A stretch of 62,526 bases of DNA from an uncultured Bacteroidales bacterium (GTDB taxonomy: Bacteria > Bacteroidota > Bacteroidia > Bacteroidales > Muribaculaceae): the NCBI GenBank assembly GCA_945829225.1, contig CALZTY010000010.1, forward strand, positions 1-62,526. The letters are read 5' to 3'. Position 1 is the stretch's first letter, and each line of letters begins with the position of its first letter. The notes beneath the pieces were generated by a model. That model had not been told where the DNA came from. It worked only from the letters and a program-made list of their open reading frames with translations, and did no database searches. A program made the translations under genes and the position numbers. This document shows positions 9,668-16,988 of this stretch, one piece after another.

Positions 9668-10123
9668 ATGAAAAACAGAATCGAAGAAGGGATTAAGCGC
9701 TATGCTATAGCGGCAGTTCTTGCAATTGGCGGAGTAACAATGCTGAACGCTGACGAGCCACCGGTGTCACCTGAACAAGAAACCGGCATAATGATAATAG
9801 TTAACATGGCAGACTGTGACGAAAAGCCTGTGTTTCCGGGCGGCGAACCTGCAATGTACCAATGGATTGCAGAGAACATTATCTACCCGGTAGAAGCAGC
9901 CGACGCGGGTGCACAAGGAAAAGTAGTGCTACGATTTGTCGTCACCGACCAGGGCGAAATAACAGGTATCGAGATACTGCGCGGAGGGCGACATCCGTCG
10001 CTTAATGACGAGGCGGTCCGCCTGGTGAAGTCTATGCCGCGATGGACGCCCGGAATAATAGACGGTCAGCCGGTAAACGTATCATACATCCTGCCGGTAA
10101 CATTCAAGCTGAAAGCAAGATAG
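9668..10123 (+). CDS. Small exported or anchored TonB C-terminal-domain protein
   Basis: 151 residues. A basic start (MKNRIEEGIKRY) is followed by one hydrophobic stretch (AIAAVLAIGGVTML), so the protein is either secreted or anchored by its N-terminus. The C-terminal 85 residues match the TonB_C fold: FPGGEPAMYQWIAENIIYP, GKVVLRFVVTDQGEITGIEI and LVKSMPRWTPGIIDGQPVNVSYILPVTF. There is no proline-rich spacer and no exbB/exbD nearby, so a full energy-transducing TonB role is doubtful. Proteins of this short type are common in Bacteroidota and often of unknown role. The ATG at 9668 is chosen because the longer frame begins at a TTG inside the -7 box. Composition is more AT-rich than the topA region. 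Confidence 0.75.
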   Translation: MKNRIEEGIKRYAIAAVLAIGGVTMLNADEPPVSPEQETGIMIIVNMADCDEKPVFPGGEPAMYQWIAENIIYPVEAADAGAQGKVVLRFVVTDQGEITGIEILRGGRHPSLNDEAVRLVKSMPRWTPGIIDGQPVNVSYILPVTFKLKAR

Positions 10124-10350
10124 GAATCAAGCGAGTCCGTGTCAGTCACAAATCACCAACCGACAACGCATTAATTATCAACAAAGGCTCGTTATCCTAT
10201 AATTTTTTGAGGAAAAGGGTGAGGTTATTGATATTTTGCGTAAATATGCCATTATATTTTTCACGCTACGCGTGGGTCTCTATGCTGTGTCTTGTTCTCC
10301 GGGCATCCTACGGCCTTCATTGTGGACATGCTTAGTGGCCCACGTTTCTT
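10124..10350. other. Non-coding stretch before the Fic element
   Basis: No convincing gene. The complementary hexamers CGTGGG (near 10273) and CCCACG (near 10340) could close a stem of roughly 65-70 nt between them. Short frames across it look like chance translations. It may be the remains of another repeat, but this cannot be shown from one copy. Confidence 0.4.
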
Positions 10351-10444
10351 AAACGAGGCGATACTTCTCAAAAAACGCGATTTTTGAGAAGTATTGCCTC
10401 ATTACTTCTCATTTTTGCCGTTTTTTGAGAAGTATTACTCACCG
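10351..10444. repeat. 94-bp palindromic repeat, copy 1
   Basis: Direct repeat of 11640-11733 with only two differences. It contains two adjacent hairpins built from TACTTCTCA and its complement TGAGAAGTA, the first spanning GAGGC...GCCTC with a centre near ACGCG. The Fic stop codon (10435-10437) lies inside this copy, so the repeat supplies the last codons of the gene. Confidence 0.85.
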
Positions 10445-11586
10445 ATAACTGATTCTATGAGATGTGAAGAATCTATTGTATCGGCATTAGATACACTCAT
10501 AAACAGCCTCATGAGCGGAACGTTTATGTAGTAATGATTTCGTCCAACCTTTACTCTTTCAATTAGTCGGGTCCCGACCAATTGGTTTAGATATCGTGTC
10601 GCCGTCGCGCGACTTATGCCCAATTCTTTCTCTATAAAATCAACCTTTGTGTATGGGTGATAGAATAGATTATTAAGTAATTCGTGGCGATACAACTTGC
10701 CAAATAAAGGACGTATAATCGCTTTAAACTCAGCCATTAATTTGGAGATGCCTTTTACCAATCGAGTTGTATCGACTGCTGTTTCTTCAATACCCTTTAA
10801 TAGAAATAGAATCCAGTCTTCCCACTCTGTGGCATTGTCAGTTGACTTGTCCCTAATAGCCTGAATAAGACGATAATATTCCCCCTTGTTATGGGTGATA
10901 TAGCGGCTGAGATATAATATTGGCAAGTCCAAGCGATTGGTTAGGACCAAGTATAGTACACACACGATACGACCTGTTCGCCCATTTCCATCATAGAATG
11001 GGTGAATGCTCTCAAACTGGTGGTGAATAATAGCGAGTTTTATCAAGGGGTCGAGATTCGATAGGCTTTCATCATTGATGAAGCTCTCAAGATTACTCAT
11101 TAGGTCCAAAATAGTCTGTATATCTTGCGGAGGTGTGTAAACGACAACCCCGTCTGAACGTTTTAATGCCGTCCCGGGAACGCTGCGAAACCCTGCGGAA
11201 TTATGTTCCAAATATTGCTGGATATCTTTGATGATTGTGGATGTCAATACCCCTTTTTGCTTTACCAAGCGAAAACCATGCTCCAAGGCTTCTCGATAAT
11301 TCAAGACCTCTTTGGTAGCCGCATTAATAGCAATGTCAGAGAGTGAAGATGCTGCACCTTGATACAAATCGTCTTGTGTAGTTACTATATTCTCTATCTC
11401 TGAACTATCTTTTGCCTCTTGCAAAGTCAAAGTGCTGATGAGTATATTCTCATTGGGAATTGTCATTGCCACACCCTTCAATTCGGCAAGCCGGCGATTG
11501 GCTTGATTTACTTGCTTCAAAATTGGCTTTGTCTCCAAGTCGAATGGCAAGGGAAGTGTCGGAATATTGTATTGAGTTTTATCCAT
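10435..11586 (-). CDS. Fic-domain protein with N-terminal inhibitory helix and C-terminal winged helix
   Basis: Predicted AMP-transferase (or related nucleotidyl transferase) that modifies proteins. At the N-terminus SSEIEN (residues 61-66) fits the inhibitory motif [S/T]xxxE[G/N], with Glu65 as the blocking residue: a self-inhibited class II Fic. The active site HPFYDGNGRTGR (195-206) is complete. The last ~80 residues look like a winged-helix DNA-binding domain (TKVDFIEKELGISRATATRYLNQL). The frame is open upstream to 11691, but those 35 residues are encoded by the flanking repeat and spacer, so the ATG at 11586 (MDKTQYNIPTLPLPFDLE) is used. Markedly AT-richer than its neighbours and bracketed by repeats, which suggests horizontal acquisition. 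The protein target is unknown. Confidence 0.9.
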   Translation of the reverse strand: MDKTQYNIPTLPLPFDLETKPILKQVNQANRRLAELKGVAMTIPNENILISTLTLQEAKDSSEIENIVTTQDDLYQGAASSLSDIAINAATKEVLNYREALEHGFRLVKQKGVLTSTIIKDIQQYLEHNSAGFRSVPGTALKRSDGVVVYTPPQDIQTILDLMSNLESFINDESLSNLDPLIKLAIIHHQFESIHPFYDGNGRTGRIVCVLYLVLTNRLDLPILYLSRYITHNKGEYYRLIQAIRDKSTDNATEWEDWILFLLKGIEETAVDTTRLVKGISKLMAEFKAIIRPLFGKLYRHELLNNLFYHPYTKVDFIEKELGISRATATRYLNQLVGTRLIERVKVGRNHYYINVPLMRLFMSVSNADTIDSSHLIESVIGE

Positions 11587-11616
11587 AAGACGAGTGAATA
11601 CACGTTGTTTTCTCTG

Positions 11617-11624
11617 CAAAATTA
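11617..11624 (-). promoter_or_regulatory. -7 box of the Fic gene
   Basis: Minus strand TAATTTTG fits TAnnTTTG, 31 nt before the Fic ATG. The -33 region would fall at the edge of or inside repeat copy 2 (11640-11733), so that repeat could act on this promoter. Confidence 0.45.
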
Positions 11625-11639
11625 AGCAAAAAAAAGGAA

Positions 11640-11733
11640 AAACGAGGCGATACTTCTCAAAAAACGCGTTTTTTGAGAAGTATTGCCTCATTACTTCTCA
11701 TTTTTGCCGTTTTTTGAGAAGTATTACTTACCG
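11640..11733. repeat. 94-bp palindromic repeat, copy 2
   Basis: Same orientation as 10351-10444, offset by exactly 1289 bp, differing at two positions. It has the same two hairpins, and sits directly upstream of the Fic -7 box and upstream of the divergent transporter promoter. No transposase accompanies either copy. Confidence 0.85.
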
Positions 11734-11770
11734 TATTGTTGCCGAGATGGTGAGGATTGTGCGGAGAGTG

Positions 11771-11801
11771 TTGGCTGATTGGCAAAAAATTGTTACCTTT
11801 G
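11771..11801 (+). promoter_or_regulatory. Promoter of the AspT/YidE-type transporter
   Basis: -33 TTGG (11771-11774) and -7 TACCTTTG (11794-11801) with 19-bp spacing. Start predicted near 11805, about 45 nt before the ATG at 11850. Confidence 0.65.
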
Positions 11802-11849
11802 CACCATAATTGGGCGGGGGAAGTGAGCCTTCGTCGAAACAATAAGGTA

Positions 11850-13508
11850 ATGGATTGGATAATAGAACTTTTGGGCCCCGGCAGTACCGCAATCGCGTCA
11901 ACGCTTGTGTTGTACTCCTTTGTGATTGCGGCGGGCATTTATCTCGGCAAGATTAAAATTGCCGGGGTGAGTCTTGGCGTTACTTTCGTGCTGTTTGTGG
12001 GCATCCTAATGGGGCACTTCGGCTATGTAGTCGATGGCTCTACCCTCAAATTTGTGCGCGAATTCGGCTTGATTTTGTTCATCTTTGCCATCGGCTTGCA
12101 GGTCGGTCCCGGTTTCTTTGCCTCATTCAAGAAGGGCGGCATGAAACTCAACGGCTTGGCAGTCATGGCTATCGGATTGAACGTGCTCATCGTCCTGGGT
12201 ATTTATTTCTGGGGTAACATCAAGGATATCAGCGCCTTGGTGGGTGTGATGAGTGGTGCCGTCACCAATACTCCGGGCTTGGCTGCCGCTCAGCAGGCTG
12301 TCGCCGAACTCGGCTCCCCCGACAAGGCTAACGTAATGGCTCAAGGCTATGCCGCTGCTTATCCCCTTGGCGTTGTGGGCATTATCGCCGCCATGCTCAT
12401 CATCAAGGCTATATTCAAGGTGAAGACCGAGAACGAAATCAAGGAATTGGAGAACGACCACGATGCCGCCATGTTGGCTCCTTATATGCTCACCGTCAAG
12501 GTGACCAATCAACTCGTCGACGGTCGCACCATCCTCTCGCTCCACGATGTCATCCAATGCAACTTTGTTGTTTCACGCCAAAAGACTGCCGATGAGAAGA
12601 TTATAATCCCCACCTCGCGCACCGAGTTGCACGTGGGCGATATCCTGCTCATCGTGTGCTCGGCACAGGATGCCGACCGCTTCCATGCCGTGCTCGGTCC
12701 CGACGTCGAAATGGACTGGAACTCGATACCCACGCCCGTGGTGTCGCGCCGCATCTTGGTCACCAAGAGTGAGTTCAACGGCGTGCCCCTCGGCTCCCTC
12801 CGCCTCCACAACGGCTACCAACTCAACTGTACACGTGTCAACCGCGCCGGTGTCGACCTCGTCTCATCGCCCAACCTACGCCTCCAGATGGGCGACCGCA
12901 TCACCGTCGTGGGCAAATTGGAAGATATTGACCGCCTCGCCGAGCGCCTCGGCAACTCCATGAAGCGCCTCAACCAGCCCAACCTCATTACCATATTTGT
13001 CGGCATCATCTTCGGTATCATCCTCGGCTGTGTCGACTTGGGCTTCGGTATGAAATTAGGCTTGGCGGGCGGACCTCTGGTAGTCGCCATCTTGCTCAGC
13101 CGCTTCGGCTACAAATTCAAACTCATCACCTACACCTCCTCGTCGGCATCAATGATGCTGCGCGAGTTGGGCATCTGCCTGTTCTTGGCATCTGTCGGCA
13201 TCGCTGCCGGCAAGGACTTTGCCTCGGCAGTGTTCAATGCCACAGGTATGTGGTGGGTGATTTGGGGCTTCATCATCACTGTGGTACCTCTGCTGGTTGT
13301 GGGCTGCATCGCCCGCGGCAGAGACCGCATCAACTTCCTCTCTATCATGGGCTTGTGCAGCGGCTCGTACACCGACCCACCGGCACTCGCCTATGCCAAC
13401 AACTCCACCGGAAACGACGCACCCGCGGTGGCTTACTCCACGGTATACCCGCTCACAATGTTCTTGCGAGTGGTGGCTGCACAGGCGCTAATCCTATGCT
13501 TGGCTTAG
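11850..13508 (+). CDS. AspT/YidE/YbjL-family membrane transporter
   Basis: 552 residues arranged as two halves of about five membrane segments each (roughly 10-190 and 375-550), separated by two cytosolic RCK_C/TrkA_C-type regulatory domains (about 200-280, LTVKVTNQLVDGRTI; and 285-365, RRILVTKSEFNGVPLG). This is the layout of putative antiporters related to the aspartate:alanine exchanger AspT. The internal repeat signatures GLQVGPGFF and, in the second half, SVGIAAGKDF are seen. Substrate unknown; a dicarboxylate or amino acid is plausible. The frame is open to 11757, but the ATG at 11850 gives the proper hydrophobic N-terminus (MDWIIELLGPGSTA) downstream of the promoter. The stop codon overlaps that of the convergent helicase gene. 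Confidence 0.88.
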   Translation: MDWIIELLGPGSTAIASTLVLYSFVIAAGIYLGKIKIAGVSLGVTFVLFVGILMGHFGYVVDGSTLKFVREFGLILFIFAIGLQVGPGFFASFKKGGMKLNGLAVMAIGLNVLIVLGIYFWGNIKDISALVGVMSGAVTNTPGLAAAQQAVAELGSPDKANVMAQGYAAAYPLGVVGIIAAMLIIKAIFKVKTENEIKELENDHDAAMLAPYMLTVKVTNQLVDGRTILSLHDVIQCNFVVSRQKTADEKIIIPTSRTELHVGDILLIVCSAQDADRFHAVLGPDVEMDWNSIPTPVVSRRILVTKSEFNGVPLGSLRLHNGYQLNCTRVNRAGVDLVSSPNLRLQMGDRITVVGKLEDIDRLAERLGNSMKRLNQPNLITIFVGIIFGIILGCVDLGFGMKLGLAGGPLVVAILLSRFGYKFKLITYTSSSASMMLRELGICLFLASVGIAAGKDFASAVFNATGMWWVIWGFIITVVPLLVVGCIARGRDRINFLSIMGLCSGSYTDPPALAYANNSTGNDAPAVAYSTVYPLTMFLRVVAAQALILCLA

Positions 13509-16500
13509 GCTTGGACGACCTCGTTGCGTAGTAAATACCACAGGTACCCCCGCACATCCTCATAACCCATCTGCTCGAGCATCGACACGTAGGCACGCAC
13601 CTGCTGTCGGTGCTCATCGCTTGTCTCGGAGGTAAATTTGAAGTCGACGACATCGATGTGTCCGTCGGCAGTCCACACGATGCGGTCGGGGCGATAATTA
13701 CAGCCGCGACCATCGTAGATGGTCTGCTCGTTGAGCACTCGCTGTACCTCGAGACCAAACCACTGCTCGACCTCGGCGGGGCGAGCATCCAAGGCGGCAG
13801 TGATGACGGCGCGATACTCGGCGGCTCTGGTGGAGTCATCGCCGGCAACACGCCCGATGGCACCGTCAAGGTCAGCCAGACTGATCATTTGGGCAAGAAT
13901 AGCGTGCATATCGGTGCCTCGGCGAGTAGCCTCGGCGAGACGCTCATCGGCAGTGGGGCTCGTGTGTTCCTCAACCGTCTCGCTGTCGATATCGGGTCCA
14001 TCTATGACACTGACGGTGATGTCCTCGACACGAGTGATGGCACTATTGACTGCCGTGAAAGCCACATTGAACGGCGCCGCAGGAATGGGTGTCGGCTCGG
14101 TGAGGGGTCTCGTTGTGGCGGATTTTGATTTTACTATAGGCTTGGTAGGCTTGCCCAAGCAATAGTTGCAACTTTTGGCAGTGACACCCTTGCTCAAATC
14201 CAGGTACAAATCATCCTCAGTCCCCGATGTATTGAGGGCACCTTGAATGTATCCACCGATACTATCGCCTCTCTTGGGCAATACAGCAATATGCAACTCG
14301 CGCACCGCGCGTGTGAATGCCACATATGCCACATTGAGGTTGTCGGCACTATCCTTATTGATGCCCTCTTCGATCTCCGAGGCAAATGGCGACCCATCGA
14401 GAGCAAAAGTACTGTCGGGACGCAGATAGAGCATGGGGGGACGTATCGACTTGTCGATTTCAGTGACCTTGTCAATAGAATACCACCCGGCAGCCGGTGC
14501 GGCGATAAATTCCCAATTGAGGATAGGGATGTGTACACAGTCCCACTCCAAGCCCTTTGCCTTGTGCACGGTCATGATGGTGACGGCATCAGCGCCCTCG
14601 GGGGCTCCGATAGCCAGTGTATCGCTCACCGAGTCCCAGTAATCGAGGAAAGCGTTGACTGTGGGTATATAGTTGGTCGAGAATTCAATTACCGTGTCGA
14701 CAAAGGCATTGATATAGGGCAACTCGTTGGCGCGGACATCGGCAGGCACCTTGCGAGCAATAATAGCCTCGACGAGAGCCGGGAGGGTTGCCGGAGCATC
14801 GGCAAGGATACTGCTCAAGTCGCCGCGCATCGCTATCGAGTCGGCATCGTCGGTAGATTTGACATCGAGAGCCCGGCGCAGGGCGGCAGAAGACTCGAAG
14901 CCACGCGAGCGGAAGTACTCAAAGCGGTCGACCAGCACATCTGCTTTCAACGATGATACCGCTGCAGAGACGGGCTGCTCGGCTACATTAGCCGGGGCGG
15001 CAGTGGCAAGCATACGCAGGATGCTCACCACCAATCGCACCGACGATGCATGCCCCACGATGAGCGCCTCGTCGCTAATAAGCTGGATATCAGGGAACAA
15101 CTGTGCAAACAACTCGGCAACCATAGCAGCCTCGACATTGCGACGGCACAGCACAGCGATATCCTTCCATCGGTAGCCGCGGGCATGTTCAGCAACGATA
15201 GCCTTGCCACATCGCACTATGGCAATGCGAGTAGGTATCAAGTTACCGTCTTCGTCTATGCAAGCCGCCACTTCATCATCTGTAAAGCCCGCGCACATAG
15301 ACTTATATTGTTCCTTATTGAGCAAATCGCTGATGGTGATATATGCTTCAATGTTGCGATTGTCATCGGGAATAGACTGAGCCACACCGTCATATCCGGT
15401 GACTTTGCCGGCGGTTGCGAGGTTCTTGAAGAGTGTATTGTTGAAGCGGACAATGTCGCCGGCGCTGCGGTAGTTGGTATTTTCGCCCTCGCGGGCTCCC
15501 TTAACCTCACAGTGCATGGGAAAGTCATCTTTCTGCACGCGGTGGTCGAGCAACGAGGCATCACCACCGCGCCAGCGGTAAATCGACTGCTTGACATCGC
15601 CGATGATGAGGCTGTCGTGCTCCTCCGACAGCGAATTGGCGATGAGCGGCTTGATATTGTTCCACTGCATCGTCGAGGTATCCTGAAACTCGTCGATGAG
15701 GAATTTGTTGAGGCTTACGCCTACACGCTCGTAGATGAATGGAGCATCGCTACCGGCAATGATGGTGCCGATGAGAGTGTTGGTGTCGGCGATTAATATC
15801 AGATTATTCTCCTGTCTGAAGCGGTTGATGTACTCGTTGATGTAGGTGAGAGCCTTGAAAGCGACCAACGAGTCTCTCATCTTGGCATATATTCCCCTAA
15901 ACATCAACGCTTTTACTGTATCGTTAAACCATTTAAGGAGAGCATCTATATCATCCGGTGAGGGGTCACCATTCTTGCCAAAGAGGGTTTTTAGCGAATC
16001 TTCATCTTCGGGCGAACGCAGTGCTTGGAGATACTTCAGCTTGGGCGACGGATTGAGTATATTGCGGCAGTCGTCCTTGGTGAGCTTGCCCAGGGCGGCG
16101 CGTTCCACCAAGGCACAGACGCTCTTGTTGACACCGCATAGCGAGTATTGTATGTTTTGAGCGGCTTCCTTCACCCGCGTATCGCACTCCTCGACCAATC
16201 CTTTCAGGCTCTCACTGAAGGCTACTAATGCCTGTGGATTTTTCAGATACTCGGTGATTTGCTCGGCACGTGCCTTGAAGTCCTCGTCAAAGGTTTTTTG
16301 AACGAAGGAAGTGATGCGTCTGAAGACGCTACCCGCACGGTTGAAGGGGTTGAAGTCGGTACCTTGAGCCCAACATTCTTCGGCGGTATCTTGCAGCCAC
16401 TTTGCGACAGCCTCGTCGGGATTGCCGAAGTGTCCGTTGACCTCATCGAATAGCATCGATACGGCTGTGTCGACAGCGAGGCTGTCGTTGAGCTCGACGC

Positions 16501-16954
16501 GGTAGTCGCCTTGTCGGTCGATTTCGCGGGCAAAGGAGCGTAGGACAGTCTGGAAGAATGAGTCAATTGTGCTCACATTGAAGTTGTTGTAGTCGTTGAG
16601 GATGCGGTGGAGCGCATGCGTAGCGACTTGGGCAATCTCGTCGCGGGAGCAACGGAGGTCCTTGATGAGCATAGCGGCATATGGGGTGTCGCTATCGGGA
16701 GGGGTCGGCACCTGCGACAGGCGGTCCAACTCCTTGATAATGCGCGACTTCATCTCGGCGGTCGCCTTGTTAGTGAAGGTGATAGCCAAGATATGCGCAT
16801 GGGCATAGTCTACGTAACGGGCACCGGCATATTTGCGCGTATTAAGGACATAAGCCCCTCGCTCGGTTTTGACGCCGAGGAGGGACTTAATGTAAGTGTA
16901 AGCCAGGGTGAAGGTCTTGCCCGACCCTGCCGATGCCTTGTAGATGGTGAGCAA
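13505..16954 (-). CDS. AddA-like UvrD-family helicase with C-terminal nuclease domain
   Basis: ATP-dependent DNA helicase-nuclease for double-strand break processing. Helicase motifs in order: Walker A ASAGSGKTF (Lys13), motif II LIDEFQDTSTMQW, motif III IIGDVKQSIYRWRGGD, motif V TIMTVHKAKGLEWD and motif VI NVAYVAFTRA. The end carries a PD-(D/E)XK nuclease signature (RPDRIVW...DVVDFKF, then QVRAYV). 1149 residues, close to AddA size. Translation must begin at the TTG at 16954: a stop lies three codons upstream and Walker A begins at residue 7. No addB-like partner is adjacent; the upstream gene is endonuclease I, 34 bp away. Related alternatives are RecB-like helicases of unknown partner. Confidence 0.88.
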   Translation of the reverse strand: MLTIYKASAGSGKTFTLAYTYIKSLLGVKTERGAYVLNTRKYAGARYVDYAHAHILAITFTNKATAEMKSRIIKELDRLSQVPTPPDSDTPYAAMLIKDLRCSRDEIAQVATHALHRILNDYNNFNVSTIDSFFQTVLRSFAREIDRQGDYRVELNDSLAVDTAVSMLFDEVNGHFGNPDEAVAKWLQDTAEECWAQGTDFNPFNRAGSVFRRITSFVQKTFDEDFKARAEQITEYLKNPQALVAFSESLKGLVEECDTRVKEAAQNIQYSLCGVNKSVCALVERAALGKLTKDDCRNILNPSPKLKYLQALRSPEDEDSLKTLFGKNGDPSPDDIDALLKWFNDTVKALMFRGIYAKMRDSLVAFKALTYINEYINRFRQENNLILIADTNTLIGTIIAGSDAPFIYERVGVSLNKFLIDEFQDTSTMQWNNIKPLIANSLSEEHDSLIIGDVKQSIYRWRGGDASLLDHRVQKDDFPMHCEVKGAREGENTNYRSAGDIVRFNNTLFKNLATAGKVTGYDGVAQSIPDDNRNIEAYITISDLLNKEQYKSMCAGFTDDEVAACIDEDGNLIPTRIAIVRCGKAIVAEHARGYRWKDIAVLCRRNVEAAMVAELFAQLFPDIQLISDEALIVGHASSVRLVVSILRMLATAAPANVAEQPVSAAVSSLKADVLVDRFEYFRSRGFESSAALRRALDVKSTDDADSIAMRGDLSSILADAPATLPALVEAIIARKVPADVRANELPYINAFVDTVIEFSTNYIPTVNAFLDYWDSVSDTLAIGAPEGADAVTIMTVHKAKGLEWDCVHIPILNWEFIAAPAAGWYSIDKVTEIDKSIRPPMLYLRPDSTFALDGSPFASEIEEGINKDSADNLNVAYVAFTRAVRELHIAVLPKRGDSIGGYIQGALNTSGTEDDLYLDLSKGVTAKSCNYCLGKPTKPIVKSKSATTRPLTEPTPIPAAPFNVAFTAVNSAITRVEDITVSVIDGPDIDSETVEEHTSPTADERLAEATRRGTDMHAILAQMISLADLDGAIGRVAGDDSTRAAEYRAVITAALDARPAEVEQWFGLEVQRVLNEQTIYDGRGCNYRPDRIVWTADGHIDVVDFKFTSETSDEHRQQVRAYVSMLEQMGYEDVRGYLWYLLRNEVVQA

Positions 16955-16988
16955 TGGGCCTTAGGGTTTATGGGTTATTGTTTAGGGT

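Noticed and set aside
11587..11691. N-terminal extension of the Fic gene
   Set aside because: The extra 35 residues are encoded by repeat copy 2 and the spacer containing the -7 box; the conserved Fic N-terminus starts at the ATG at 11586.
10351..11733. Insertion sequence or composite transposon
   Set aside because: No transposase or integrase frame, and no short target duplication could be confirmed; the repeats are called only as repeats.
11594..11809. Short plus-strand frame across repeat copy 2
   Set aside because: It is the translation of the repeat itself and runs through the transporter promoter; it has no support as a gene.
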